Position numbers and translations under genes: made by a program. From Gracilimonas sp046602855 (GTDB lineage Bacteria; Bacteroidota; Rhodothermia; Balneolales; Balneolaceae): DNA of 64,000 nt. The stretch lies in NCBI RefSeq assembly GCF_046602855.1, contig NZ_JBKINJ010000001.1:248001-312000 (forward strand), given 5' to 3'. Shown here in pieces: positions 17,967-27,216 of the stretch. The notes below the pieces were generated by a model. That model did no database searches and was not told the DNA's origin. It saw nothing but the letters and a program-made list of their open reading frames with translations. Positions within the stretch are counted from its first letter, which is position 1, and each line of letters begins with the position of its first letter.

Positions 17967-18575
17967 TTTGATATAGTGTTCCTGCTTTGATTCAAAATGT
18001 ATATCTAAATGCTCCATCGCACTAATGCTTTTCTCAAATTTTGTGGAATTCTCTATAGGGCAGGCTACTTTCAGTTTAACCTTAGCCATGTATTCTGAAT
18101 GAATGACACTCAAGTTATAGTCATTTATAGATTTCTGAATGATGTTTTCTTCAGAGTATGGATACATGATCTCAAACATCTGTATGGGTTTTATCGTTAG
18201 CAGCTCTGCCTTAGTCAGACATAATTCTGCCCCGCGTCCATAAGCCTCTATCAGTCCTGACCTCCCTAATTTGGTGCCTCCGTAATATCGTACTACCACA
18301 ATGCCGGCGCTTACAACGTCAAAAGATTTAAGCTGATTCAAAATAGGAAGTCCGGCTGTGCCGGACGGCTCGCCGTCATCGGAGCTGAATTCCTTGGGTT
18401 GAGCGGGATTTAGGCGCCACGCCCAGCAGTGGTGGGTAGCATCCGGATATTTTGACCTTAGCTGATCAAGTTTTTCCTGAAATTCTTTTTCGGTTTCGGC
18501 GGGAAAAAGGTATCCAATGAATTTGGATCCGCGTTCTCTAAAAGAGGATTTGTAAGTCTTGTTTGTGGTTTTCAA
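17961..18575 (-). CDS. yigZ: YigZ/IMPACT family protein
   Basis: The UPF0029 N-terminal domain is recognisable from SSFRERGSKFIGYLFP, ATHHCWAWRL, SSDDGEPSGTAGLPIL and VVVRYYGGTKLGRSGLIEAYG. A DUF1949-type C-terminal domain follows. 204 residues is the family length. The molecular role is unsettled; eukaryotic IMPACT modulates GCN2, and bacterial members have no agreed function. It is the first gene of the minus-strand run that continues with the adenosyltransferase and glmM. Confidence 0.92.
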   Translation of the reverse strand: MKTTNKTYKSSFRERGSKFIGYLFPAETEKEFQEKLDQLRSKYPDATHHCWAWRLNPAQPKEFSSDDGEPSGTAGLPILNQLKSFDVVSAGIVVVRYYGGTKLGRSGLIEAYGRGAELCLTKAELLTIKPIQMFEIMYPYSEENIIQKSINDYNLSVIHSEYMAKVKLKVACPIENSTKFEKSISAMEHLDIHFESKQEHYIKI

Positions 18576-18900
18576 AATGGAGAATCTGATTAGAAACTAA
18601 GGTAACGTTCAACCTTACTAAAGTCATTCCAAATTACGAATCAATGCTCAGTAAATGGAACTAAAAAATCTATAAAGCAAATTGTGGGAGGCTACATTTT
18701 TTATTGTAAATGGGGAAATTTAGGAAACCTCTAAAAGACGGGCCCATATTTAGACCTATTCTGCCTTGTTATTCAAAGAGGAAAAAGCGATTTTCTCTGC
18801 GCAGTTCAGCTTTGAGATAAAGTTTCAAAAATTATTGAAACCTTAGAAAGCTCAATACTGTTTGTATATCACAAATTGAAAATATCTAAGTAATAATTTC
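18576..18900. other. Divergent intergenic region yigZ / sdhC
   Basis: 325 bp without a gene, separating divergent yigZ and sdhC. Both promoters should lie here. The only clear structure is the perfect dyad at 18822-18841. A loosely Bacteroidota-like arrangement (TTG at 18835, then TACTGTTTG around 18857) could be the sdh promoter, but it does not match the consensus exactly. I see no hidden coding frame. Confidence 0.5.
18822..18841. promoter_or_regulatory. Perfect 7-6-7 inverted repeat upstream of sdhC (possible operator)
   Basis: GTTTCAA (18822-18828), a 6-nt spacer, and TTGAAAC (18835-18841) form a perfect dyad ending 59 bp before the sdhC start. Its right arm supplies the TTG of the putative -33 element. 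This is a typical position for a transcription factor site; the cognate factor is unknown. Confidence 0.4.
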
Positions 18901-19581
18901 ATGCCTTCACTTACTAAAGCACTGAATTCTCAGGTAGGCCGGAAAGTTATGACGGGGATCACAGGTATTGGTCTTATGTTATTTCTGATTGGTCACCTTG
19001 CAGGTAATCTCTCGATCTTTGAAGAGTCTGACGCATTTAATCTCTATACCCACACACTAGAAAGCTTGGGACCTCTGCTCTATGTGATAGAGGCAGCTTT
19101 AGCGTTTTTCTTTCTGTATCATGCCTTTTTAGGTATTTCTATCTGGAGGCAGCGTAAAAAAGCACGCCCAGAGGGATATGATACTTATAAAACAAAAGGC
19201 GGGCCGAGCCATCAGACGCTTGCATCCAGAAGCATGATCATCTCAGGGGTAATCATACTGATATTTTTGGTCCTTCATATCTGGCATTTCAAGTTTGGCC
19301 CTACTTATATGACCACAATTGATGGCACTCAAATGAGGGATCTAAAAAAATTAGTGGTTGAGGAATTCAATAAGCCATTGATATCATTGAGCTATATAGC
19401 AGTATTGGCTCTCACAATTCTGCATTTGTCACACGGTGCCTGGAGTGCATTTACCTCTCTTGGTATGAAGCATGGTGAAACATCCAAAAAGGTTCAAATT
19501 GGAGCATACATCTTTGCAATTGTATTAATGCTCGGATTCATTTCAATTCCGCTTTATATATTAGTTAGCGGATCAGTTTGA
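18901..19581 (+). CDS. sdhC: Succinate dehydrogenase cytochrome b subunit
   Basis: Membrane anchor of a class-B (two-heme, single-subunit) succinate:menaquinone oxidoreductase. Five hydrophobic spans are visible, with histidines placed as heme ligands: LIGHLAGN, LYHAFLG, LHIWHFKFG and LHLSHGAWSAF. 226 residues matches the Bacteroidota/Wolinella type. It begins the sdhCAB operon; sdhA follows 43 bp later. Confidence 0.94.
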   Translation: MPSLTKALNSQVGRKVMTGITGIGLMLFLIGHLAGNLSIFEESDAFNLYTHTLESLGPLLYVIEAALAFFFLYHAFLGISIWRQRKKARPEGYDTYKTKGGPSHQTLASRSMIISGVIILIFLVLHIWHFKFGPTYMTTIDGTQMRDLKKLVVEEFNKPLISLSYIAVLALTILHLSHGAWSAFTSLGMKHGETSKKVQIGAYIFAIVLMLGFISIPLYILVSGSV

Positions 19582-19624
19582 ATCATCAGGATATAAAGAG
19601 AATTACGAATATAGATTTATCATT

Positions 19625-21547
19625 ATGAAATTAGATTCCAAAGTACCCGGCGGCCCGTTAGAAGAAAAGTGGGACAAACACATCAAGGACATCAATCTTG
19701 TGTCTCCTAATAATAAAAGAAAGTACGAGATCATAGTAGTTGGAACCGGATTAGCCGGTGGTGCAGCTGCTGCCAGTTTTGCTGAACTTGGCTATAATGT
19801 GAGAAGTTTCTGTATTCAGGATTCAGCTCGCCGTGCCCATAGTATTGCGGCACAGGGCGGTATCAATGCAGCCAAGAACTACCCGAATGATGGTGATAGT
19901 ATCTGGAGACTTTTCTACGATACCATCAAAGGCGGTGACTACCGTTCCCGTGAAGCCAACGTATATCGGCTTTCTCAGGTGTCAAACGAAATTATTGATC
20001 AGGCTGTAGCACAAGGTGTTCCATTTGCCCGTGAGTATGGAGGGAACCTGGCCAACCGATCATTTGGTGGTGCACAGGTATCGCGTACATTTTATGCACG
20101 TGGGCAAACCGGGCAGCAATTGCTGCTTGGTGCTTATCAATCTATGATGCGTCAGGTTCAAAATGGAAATATCAAATACCATCCACGCCATGAAATGCTG
20201 GATGTAGTTGTGATAGACGGTCAGGCTCGCGGTATCATCACCAGAGATCTGGTATCCGGTGAATTATGCCGATATGAAGCCGATGCTGTTGTCTTGGCAA
20301 CCGGTGGTTATGGAAACGTATTCTACCTGTCAACAAATGCAAAAAATTCAAACGTAACGGCGGCTTGGAGAGCACATAAACGTGGTGCTGCTTTTGCCAA
20401 TCCATGCTACGTTCAGGTTCACCCGACATGTATCCCGGTATCCGGAGATTACCAATCAAAACTGACATTGATGTCAGAGAGTTTGAGAAATGACGGTCGT
20501 GTTTGGGTACCACGTAAGAAAGGAGATGATCGCCACCCTAACGATATACCTGAGGATGAACGTTATTATTATCTGGAAGAGCGCTATCCAAGTTTTGGAA
20601 ATCTTGTACCGCGTGATGTAGCTTCAAGAAATGCAAAAATGGTATGCGATGATGGACTTGGAGTTGGTGATACCGGACTTGCGGTCTATCTTGATTTCCG
20701 TGATGCTATCGAACGAGATGGCAGGGATACTATTTCATCGAAGTACGGTAACCTGTTCGAAATGTACGAAAACATCACGGGCGAAAATCCATATGAGCGT
20801 CCGATGAGGATCTATCCGGCAGTACATTATACAATGGGTGGTCTTTGGGTTGATTATAATCTTGAAACTACTGTTCCCGGGCTTTACGCTGCCGGTGAAG
20901 CCAACTTCTCAGATCATGGTGCAAACCGACTTGGAGCCAGTGCTCTTATGCAGGGCCTTTCTGACGGTTACTTTGTGCTGCCTTACACTATAGGTGATTA
21001 TCTGGCCAAACAAGAGCCCGGAAAGCGATATGGAACTGATCATGATGCCTTTAAAGAAGCGGAATCTGCTGCTCAGGCTCAGATCGATAAATTGCTAAAC
21101 ATTGATGGTAGTCGTACTATTATTGATTTCCACCGATCATTGGGTAAGATCGTTTGGGACAAGATCGGAATTGCCCGAAACAAAGAGGGACTTGAAACTG
21201 CTATCGAAGAGATCCGCGCATTGCGTGAGGAATTCTGGAAAGACGTTAAAGTTCCGGGTGAGAAAAATAATTACAACAAATACCTGGAGTTTGCCGGAAG
21301 GGTAGCTGATTTCTTCGAATTAGCTGAACTGATGGCTGTAGATGCCCTTGACAGAGAAGAATCTGCAGGTTGTCACCTCCGGGAAGAATATCAAACCGAA
21401 GAAGGGGAAGCTTTACGTAATGATGAAGAATATTCTTACGTATCTGCCTGGGAATTCAAAGACCTGAATGGCAAACTTGAAGAAACCCTCCACAAAGAAA
21501 ATCTCGAATTTGAATTCGTTGAGCTAAAACAACGTAGTTACAAATAA
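19625..21547 (+). CDS. sdhA: Succinate dehydrogenase/fumarate reductase flavoprotein subunit
   Basis: Catalytic subunit that oxidises succinate to fumarate in the TCA cycle. The FAD-binding motif is VVGTGLAGGAAAASFAELG. The covalent flavin histidine is H72 in the segment AHSIAAQGGINAA, and the dicarboxylate-binding residues lie in VQVHPTCIPVSGDY and the arginine segments. 640 residues fits the long SdhA of class-B enzymes. It sits between sdhC and sdhB (10 bp before sdhB). Direction of flux is assumed to be oxidative because the window also encodes a high-affinity oxidase. Confidence 0.97.
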   Translation: MKLDSKVPGGPLEEKWDKHIKDINLVSPNNKRKYEIIVVGTGLAGGAAAASFAELGYNVRSFCIQDSARRAHSIAAQGGINAAKNYPNDGDSIWRLFYDTIKGGDYRSREANVYRLSQVSNEIIDQAVAQGVPFAREYGGNLANRSFGGAQVSRTFYARGQTGQQLLLGAYQSMMRQVQNGNIKYHPRHEMLDVVVIDGQARGIITRDLVSGELCRYEADAVVLATGGYGNVFYLSTNAKNSNVTAAWRAHKRGAAFANPCYVQVHPTCIPVSGDYQSKLTLMSESLRNDGRVWVPRKKGDDRHPNDIPEDERYYYLEERYPSFGNLVPRDVASRNAKMVCDDGLGVGDTGLAVYLDFRDAIERDGRDTISSKYGNLFEMYENITGENPYERPMRIYPAVHYTMGGLWVDYNLETTVPGLYAAGEANFSDHGANRLGASALMQGLSDGYFVLPYTIGDYLAKQEPGKRYGTDHDAFKEAESAAQAQIDKLLNIDGSRTIIDFHRSLGKIVWDKIGIARNKEGLETAIEEIRALREEFWKDVKVPGEKNNYNKYLEFAGRVADFFELAELMAVDALDREESAGCHLREEYQTEEGEALRNDEEYSYVSAWEFKDLNGKLEETLHKENLEFEFVELKQRSYK

Positions 21548-21557
21548 GGAAGACATT

Positions 21558-22316
21558 ATGAGCAAAGAAATGACCATTCATTTAAAATACTGGAAACAAA
21601 ATGGCCCTAATGAGAGGGGATATTTTGAAGAGTATACGCTGGATTCAGTAAACGAGCATATGTCTTTTCTGGAGATGTTGGATGTTCTGAACGAAGAGCT
21701 GATACTTGAAGGACAAGAACCGGTTGAGTTTGATTATGATTGCCGCGAAGGTATTTGCGGTTCATGTAATTTAGTGATCAACGGTCAGGCACACGGTCCC
21801 AAAGAACGGGTTGCAGTTTGCCAGTTACATATGCGGAACTATAATGATGGCGATCACGTCACCATTGAGCCCCCTAGAGCTACAGCATTTCCGGTGATAA
21901 AGGATCTGGTGGTAGATCGTTCTGCCTTTGACCGTATCATTGAAGCAGGCGGATATGTTTCCATCAAAACCGGCTCAGCAATTGAGGCTAACTCAATATT
22001 GATACAGAAAGAAAAATCTGACCAAGCATTTGATTATGCAACTTGTATAGGTTGTGGTGCTTGTGTGGCTGCCTGCCCAAATGCTTCTGCTTCGTTGTTC
22101 ACGGGTGCTAAGATCGCTCACCTGAATAAACTGCCGCAGGGAGAAATAGAACGATCTAACCGCGTTGTGGCCATGGTCGAGCAAATGGAAGAAGAAGGCT
22201 TCGGTGATTGCTCAAATTATGCTGAGTGTGAAGCTGTATGCCCGGTTGGTATTTCGATCTCTGCAATTGCAGAAATGCGAAAAGATTATATGAAAGCAGT
22301 TATGAGCAGCGACTGA
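21558..22316 (+). CDS. sdhB: Succinate dehydrogenase iron-sulfur subunit
   Basis: Carries electrons from flavin to the cytochrome b. The [2Fe-2S] site is DYDCREGICGSCNL with a later cysteine in VCQLH. The [4Fe-4S] site is CIGCGACVAACP, and the third cluster site is CSNYAECEAVCP. 252 residues is normal. A good ribosome-binding site (AAGGAAG) precedes the ATG. A strong terminator lies 30 bp after the stop, so the operon ends here. Confidence 0.97.
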   Translation: MSKEMTIHLKYWKQNGPNERGYFEEYTLDSVNEHMSFLEMLDVLNEELILEGQEPVEFDYDCREGICGSCNLVINGQAHGPKERVAVCQLHMRNYNDGDHVTIEPPRATAFPVIKDLVVDRSAFDRIIEAGGYVSIKTGSAIEANSILIQKEKSDQAFDYATCIGCGACVAACPNASASLFTGAKIAHLNKLPQGEIERSNRVVAMVEQMEEEGFGDCSNYAECEAVCPVGISISAIAEMRKDYMKAVMSSD

Positions 22317-22345
22317 TCTGCTTTTTTAGACTGATATAAAAGACC

Positions 22346-22380
22346 AAAGGCACAATAATAACCTCATTGTGCCTTTTTTT
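22346..22380. terminator. Bidirectional intrinsic terminator after sdhB
   Basis: A perfect 11-bp stem, AAAGGCACAAT at 22346-22356 paired with ATTGTGCCTTT at 22366-22376, encloses a 9-nt loop and is followed by a run of Ts. The run of As on the other side lets it serve the convergent aminotransferase gene as well, although it overlaps very close to that gene's stop (22379). Confidence 0.88.
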
Positions 22381-23524
22381 ATGCTGTTAATACATCTACT
22401 AGCTTATCAAAATCGTCCTGGCTGTTATAGACATTTGGTGATATTCGGATCGAATCTCCACGGAATGAAACAAGAATATTCTCTTTGTCGAGTGCCTTCT
22501 TTATGGCTTCCATATCATGACTTTCACTCAAACGTATTCCAAATAAGTGAGATCCGCGATAATTCTTGTCTTCGATCCGGTAACCAGCATCTCTGAGTTT
22601 ATGGATACCTTCTGAGATCAGATCTTTGCAATATCGCTGAACATTTTCGACTCCCCATTCATTAAGTTGGCGAACAGCCTCCAGCATCATAGGTATGAGA
22701 ATGAAATTACTGTGTTCTCCTACCTCATACCGTAATGCACCACCCTTGTATTTATCATTATAGTTTACCAGATTCGAGAAATCTTCACTTTCGTATCGAT
22801 TGATCCAGTTTTCCTCAATCGGGTCACCATTGTCCAAAGCCGGACCGTAGTATGCCAGACCAACACTATAAGGTCCCATCAGCCATTTATATCCGGCGCA
22901 TACCAAGGCGTCAGGTTTTATAACTTTTACATAAAATGGCAGAGCTCCGACAGATTGTGTGCCATCTATTGCCAGCCAAGCCCCAACATCATTTGTTTTC
23001 TCTCTGATCTTCTTCAGATCGAATAGGGTGCCATCGGCCCAATGAACGTTTGCCACTGCCACGAGTTTGGTTTTGGAATTAATGGCATCTAGAATTTGCT
23101 GATTCCACTTTTTCCCTCGGTCTTCTTTTGTTTCTGGAGGGGTGATCGTTACAATCTCAGCTTTATTTTCCAGAGCCACTTTTCTCCATGGATATACATT
23201 ACTGGGAAATTGCTCTCCCACAACAATGATATTATCCCCTTTTAACAAGGGGAGGTTTTTGGCGACATTTGCCATGCCGTAGGAAACAGATGGAATAGTT
23301 ACGATCCGTTTAGGATCTTCAGCGTTGATAAGCTTCGCATATTCTTCTCTCAGGATATCTGTCTCACCAAAAAATTCTTCAGGTGTGATCTGAAATGGAT
23401 TACGTTTTCTTTGAACTCCGGAATAGCCGGCGTCTTCAACTCGTCTCATAAGAGGCGACATATACGCACAGTTCAGATAGGTAAAGGAATCGTTAATTTG
23501 AAAATCTGATTTTTTGCAATCCAT
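22379..23524 (-). CDS. Class-V aminotransferase (cysteine desulfurase-like fold)
   Basis: A PLP-dependent fold-type I enzyme of 381 residues. The cofactor lysine lies in CAGYKWLMGPYSVGLAYYG, the aspartate contact in LAIDGTQSVGALPF, and the N-terminal substrate segment is TYLNCAYMSPLMRRV. It lacks an obvious cysteine loop of true cysteine desulfurases, and no iron-sulfur assembly genes are adjacent, so I call only the family. It resembles the isopenicillin-N-epimerase/selenocysteine-lyase-like subgroup. It is convergent with sdhB and divergent from the GNAT gene. Confidence 0.85.
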   Translation of the reverse strand: MDCKKSDFQINDSFTYLNCAYMSPLMRRVEDAGYSGVQRKRNPFQITPEEFFGETDILREEYAKLINAEDPKRIVTIPSVSYGMANVAKNLPLLKGDNIIVVGEQFPSNVYPWRKVALENKAEIVTITPPETKEDRGKKWNQQILDAINSKTKLVAVANVHWADGTLFDLKKIREKTNDVGAWLAIDGTQSVGALPFYVKVIKPDALVCAGYKWLMGPYSVGLAYYGPALDNGDPIEENWINRYESEDFSNLVNYNDKYKGGALRYEVGEHSNFILIPMMLEAVRQLNEWGVENVQRYCKDLISEGIHKLRDAGYRIEDKNYRGSHLFGIRLSESHDMEAIKKALDKENILVSFRGDSIRISPNVYNSQDDFDKLVDVLTA

Positions 23525-23599
23525 TTGTTCGTTATACTTGGTTCATTTAAATGAGTTCAAATCTCATCATTTAGTATAACAAATCCCAACTGTTTTGTG

Positions 23600-24076
23600 A
23601 TGAAGATACGATCAGCCCAAAAAAGCGATCTTACAAAGATTTTAGAGTTAAATGAGGCAGCTCTACCTCATGTAAGCAAGGTTCAAATTACAGACATGGC
23701 GCGTTTTCTGAAACAGGCTGATCCATTTCTTGTGATTGAATATGATAATGAAGTTGCCGGTTTTATGATCGTCCTACAGTCAGGTTTGGATTATTCAAGT
23801 TTAAATTATGCTTTCTTCGTTAATCACTTTGAAAATTTCGATTATGTGGATCGCATTGTAATAGCTGATCCATATAAAGGAAAAAAACTTGGCACTTCAT
23901 TATACGATCATCTTTTTAAGACTACGGATAAGAAATTTATAACCTGTGAGGTGAATGTAAAACCAGCCAATCCGGCATCTTTAACTTTTCATAACAAGCT
24001 GGGATTCAACCAAGTAGCTGAACAAGTGACTGAAAATGGGCATAAGATCGTGTCCATGTTAGTAAAACAAATGTGA
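23600..24076 (+). CDS. GNAT-family N-acetyltransferase
   Basis: A single-domain protein of about 158 residues with the acetyl-CoA-binding region RIVIADPYKGKKLGTSLYDH and a following CEVNVKPANPASLTFHNKLGF segment, both typical of GNAT motifs A and B. The ATG at 23600 is preferred over the GTG one codon upstream. The acceptor is unknown. It is divergent from the aminotransferase gene (72 bp) and followed by a 9-bp inverted repeat at 24101-24133. Confidence 0.85.
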   Translation: MKIRSAQKSDLTKILELNEAALPHVSKVQITDMARFLKQADPFLVIEYDNEVAGFMIVLQSGLDYSSLNYAFFVNHFENFDYVDRIVIADPYKGKKLGTSLYDHLFKTTDKKFITCEVNVKPANPASLTFHNKLGFNQVAEQVTENGHKIVSMLVKQM

Positions 24077-24100
24077 TCTTTATTTTCAATATGGAATGAA

Positions 24101-24133
24101 AATAGTTGAAGTAGCATTATAACATCAACTATT
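24101..24133. repeat. Inverted repeat between GNAT and fasciclin genes
   Basis: AATAGTTGA at 24101-24109 is perfectly matched by TCAACTATT at 24125-24133 across a 15-nt loop. It lies 25 bp after the GNAT stop and 22 bp before the fasciclin start. With no T-run it is not a convincing terminator; it could be an operator or an inert palindrome. Confidence 0.35.
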
Positions 24134-24154
24134 CATCAATTAAATAAAGACATC

Positions 24155-24697
24155 ATGAAAACACTAAGTAAACTAACTGGAGTATTTGCCTTAGTTGCAA
24201 CCCTGCTCTTTTCGACAAATATTAAAGCACAGGACAGCGATATAGTAGATCTTGCTGTTGCAACCGATGACCTTTCAACTTTAGTTACTGCGGTAAAGGC
24301 TGCAGGATTGGTTGAAACACTCAAGGGAGACGGTCCTTTCACTGTATTTGCACCAACCAATGCTGCATTTGAAGCACTTCCGGATGGAGTTCTGGAGATG
24401 TTGCTTAAACCGGAAAACAAAGATCAACTGACGGCAGTATTAACGTACCACGTGGTACCGGCAGAGGTTATGTCTGGAGACCTGGAAGATGGTATGAAAG
24501 CCGGTACAGTTGAAGGCAGCAATGCCACCATAAGTATTAATGATGATAAGGTAATGGTAGACAACGCTAATGTTGTGATGGCTGATATTGATGCATCGAA
24601 CGGTGTAGTACATGTAATTGATGCTGTTATACTGCCTCCCAGTATTAAGGAAGCTTTAGCTGCTAACGACAATGAGCAAAAGAATAGTGACTGGTAA
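24155..24697 (+). CDS. Secreted fasciclin (FAS1) domain protein
   Basis: A signal peptide (about 1-25, ending near NIKAQ) is followed by one FAS1 domain with the H1 box GPFTVFAPTNAAFEALP, the central YHVVPAEV motif and the H2-like NGVVHVIDAVILPP. At 180 residues it holds a single repeat. FAS1 proteins are generally extracellular adhesion modules; the partner here is unknown. A strong terminator follows within 25 bp, so it is monocistronic. Confidence 0.93.
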   Translation: MKTLSKLTGVFALVATLLFSTNIKAQDSDIVDLAVATDDLSTLVTAVKAAGLVETLKGDGPFTVFAPTNAAFEALPDGVLEMLLKPENKDQLTAVLTYHVVPAEVMSGDLEDGMKAGTVEGSNATISINDDKVMVDNANVVMADIDASNGVVHVIDAVILPPSIKEALAANDNEQKNSDW

Positions 24698-24720
24698 TTA
24701 GAACCTATTCAAATTTTTGA

Positions 24721-24754
24721 AAGCCGCATCTATTTATTTAGATGCGGCTTTTTT
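24721..24754 (+). terminator. Intrinsic terminator after the fasciclin gene
   Basis: A perfect 12-bp stem, AAGCCGCATCTA (24721-24732) with TAGATGCGGCTT (24739-24750), has a 6-nt loop and is followed by further Ts. It lies 23 bp past the fasciclin stop and upstream of recQ on the same strand. Confidence 0.9.
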
Positions 24755-24834
24755 ATGTTCAGGAATTGAAAGTGATTGTATAGAACTCTCGAATGTGGTT
24801 TGTATTTTAAGTTGTAGTAATTAAACAGATACTT

Positions 24835-26763
24835 TTGGAAAATCTCTTTACAAAAACAGAACACAGTTTAAAGCGATACTGGGGCTTTGAGAGTTTCAGG
24901 GAAGGACAGGATGAGGTCGTACGCTCTGTTATTGAGGGTGCTGATACTTTGGTCTTGTTCCCTACAGGGGGTGGGAAGTCGTTATGTTATCAGGCACCGG
25001 CTACTGTTTTTACCGGAATGACCTTAGTGATCTCGCCTTTAGTGGCGTTAATGCAGGATCAGGTTCAGCAGTTAAAAGAAAAAGGGATCACTGCCACATT
25101 TATCAACAGTACTATTCCTTCTTTTGAGGTAGAGCAAAGGCTTGTAAATGCCCGAAATGGAATGTACAAACTTTTATACTGTGCTCCTGAACGACTCAAA
25201 ACGGAGCTTTGGCAGGCGGAGCTGCCAAAGCTAAACATAGATCTTATTGCTATTGATGAGGCACATTGCATCAGTGAATGGGGGCACGATTTTCGTCCTT
25301 CTTACCGGGAGATCAGGGCTTCCCTTGAAAGCATAGCCGAGACATGCAGATGGATTGCTTTGACGGCAACCGCAACGCCTGAGGTGCAAAAAGATATTGT
25401 TGATTCCTTAGGTTTTAAAGACCCAAAAATAGTTTCTCGGGGTTTTTCGAGGCCAAATCTGAAGTGGTGGATAACTCATGCGCCAAAGAAAAAGCAGGTA
25501 TTAAAACAAACAGTCCAAAAAGCAGCCCAAAAAGGCGATGGGTTGATCTATGGAGGTACCCGTAGAAATTGTGAAGAGCTTGCCAGGCAATTTTCAGGTA
25601 TTGGAATAAAAACAGAAGCTTATCACGCCGGAATAGATCCTGGCAAACGGAAGGTCATTCAACAAAAATGGATCACCGGAGAAATCCCGTTGGTAGTGGC
25701 AACAAATGCTTTTGGCATGGGTATAGATAAACCAAACTGCAGGTACGTGATTCACGAAGAGATGCCATACTCGCTTGAAGCTTATTATCAGGAGGCTGGC
25801 CGTGCAGGCAGAGATGGCAAAGAAAGTTTCCCAATTCTCTTGTATCGTGATTCTGATCACGCAAAGGCAGTGGATCGTATAGAACAAAGGTATCCAAAAT
25901 ATGATGAATTAGACCATGTGTATCAGATCCTGTGTGATACCTTAAATCTGGCAGTGGGATCAGTCATGGAGGAAAGTGAAATTTTGGAGATCAAATCAAT
26001 TTCACAGAGAGGCAAAATTTCCTATGGCAAGTTGAGATCTGCTTTAAGACTTATGGCTCAGTTTGACGTGATCGGTATGCAAGAGGAAATGAAACCGGCT
26101 TTGGAACTTCAATTTGGCTTCAGCAGTGATGGTTTAAAAGACTATAAGAACCGTGCTGAAAATGATGCGAAGGCAGAATTTGTGGATAAACTAGAGCGTT
26201 TATTTGGCCCGGAATCATTTAGAGATGCCGTGTTTCTGGATGAAGACCTGATCTTGGATAAACTTAATATCAGGCATAATGCATTGATCAAAGGCCTAGA
26301 CGTATTAAGCCGAAACGACAAAATTCTGAGTTATCGATACTATAATGAGAGAACAAGAGTAAAATTATTGGAAGCACGTTCCCGTAAAATACCAGTTAGT
26401 AAAAAGGATGTGGAATCATATAGAAATAACATACTTAGAAAACTTGAGCATATACACGGTTATGTGGTAACATCTCAATGCAGAGAAGTATATCTGAGAA
26501 GTTACTTCGGTGACCTGAATGCTGAACCATGCGGGCATTGTGATAATTGCCTGAAAAGCGGAGATCCCAAACACTTAATGCCCACTGATGAGGAGTTTCA
26601 AAACATTCAAAAACTGCTAAACAATGATATAAAAAATGTATCGGAATTGGCTGCCGAAACAGGTTATAAAAGACCAAAAGTGGATAAAATTTTACGTTAC
26701 CTGATCAAAGAAGAAAAGGCAACGACTGTTTCTTCCAAACCCGGTTACTATAAAGTAACCTGA
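24835..26763 (+). CDS. recQ: ATP-dependent DNA helicase of the RecQ family
   Basis: 3'-5' DNA helicase for recombination and fork repair. Walker A is FPTGGGKSLCYQ (43-50 core), the DEAH box is AIDEAHCISEWGHDFR (D141-H144), and motif VI is QEAGRAGRDG. The RQC zinc site includes the cysteines in SQCREV, AEPCGHCDNC. The last 55 residues form a winged-helix-like segment (ELAAETGYKRPKVDKILRYL) and not a recognisable HRDC domain. The start is a TTG at 24835; the first in-frame ATG lies beyond the P-loop, so an ATG start would destroy the enzyme. Confidence 0.93.
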   Translation: MENLFTKTEHSLKRYWGFESFREGQDEVVRSVIEGADTLVLFPTGGGKSLCYQAPATVFTGMTLVISPLVALMQDQVQQLKEKGITATFINSTIPSFEVEQRLVNARNGMYKLLYCAPERLKTELWQAELPKLNIDLIAIDEAHCISEWGHDFRPSYREIRASLESIAETCRWIALTATATPEVQKDIVDSLGFKDPKIVSRGFSRPNLKWWITHAPKKKQVLKQTVQKAAQKGDGLIYGGTRRNCEELARQFSGIGIKTEAYHAGIDPGKRKVIQQKWITGEIPLVVATNAFGMGIDKPNCRYVIHEEMPYSLEAYYQEAGRAGRDGKESFPILLYRDSDHAKAVDRIEQRYPKYDELDHVYQILCDTLNLAVGSVMEESEILEIKSISQRGKISYGKLRSALRLMAQFDVIGMQEEMKPALELQFGFSSDGLKDYKNRAENDAKAEFVDKLERLFGPESFRDAVFLDEDLILDKLNIRHNALIKGLDVLSRNDKILSYRYYNERTRVKLLEARSRKIPVSKKDVESYRNNILRKLEHIHGYVVTSQCREVYLRSYFGDLNAEPCGHCDNCLKSGDPKHLMPTDEEFQNIQKLLNNDIKNVSELAAETGYKRPKVDKILRYLIKEEKATTVSSKPGYYKVT

Positions 26764-26775
26764 TATGTATGGCTC

Positions 26776-27216
26776 TTACTGAGCTGAATTGGCCGGTGTT
26801 TTAACGGAATCACCTTTTTGCTGTTGTGATTGTACAGAATCTATAAAAGATCGAATCCTGAGCTCCTCATTATCTAATCGGTTTAAAACTGAATCAATTT
26901 GCTCCAAATGTCGCTCCGGCTGGAGCTGATAATATGTATGCGAAGCAAGGAACTGTGAATCAGTTACATTGTAATTGTTATAAACGGTGGCCTTCAAAGA
27001 GTCGGCATTTACACTGTCAGGTTCGGCGTTTCTGTACGACTGAATATGCTGCATCTCTACAAGCAGGTCGATGTACTTATCTTCAGGAATAAGGTCTTTT
27101 GGTTTTTCAGGTTTATGCTGACCTGAGCAACCGCCCAACACAACCATCATCAATGTAAAAAATACAATAGCTACAGGTGCGGTTGTAAGATCAAAATAAT
27201 TATTACTCTTCAGCAT
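26776..27216 (-). CDS. DUF4296-type lipoprotein
   Basis: A probable outer- or inner-membrane lipoprotein: a hydrophobic N-terminus (PVAIVFFTLMMVVLGGC) ends in a lipobox cysteine near residue 30. The mature part reads LIPEDKYIDLLVEMQHIQSY with a helical, polar remainder, which matches the DUF4296 pattern common in Bacteroidota-related genomes. The function is unknown. I chose the ATG at 27216, which overlaps the 3' end of the SDR gene and suggests translational coupling. The frame extends to 27255 but the added residues are not signal-like. It is convergent with recQ. Confidence 0.78.
   Translation of the reverse strand: MLKSNNYFDLTTAPVAIVFFTLMMVVLGGCSGQHKPEKPKDLIPEDKYIDLLVEMQHIQSYRNAEPDSVNADSLKATVYNNYNVTDSQFLASHTYYQLQPERHLEQIDSVLNRLDNEELRIRSFIDSVQSQQQKGDSVKTPANSAQ

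Noticed and set aside
22369..22596. Plus-strand 75-codon frame after the sdh terminator
   Set aside because: Antisense to the 3' end of the class-V aminotransferase gene, with no supporting signals.
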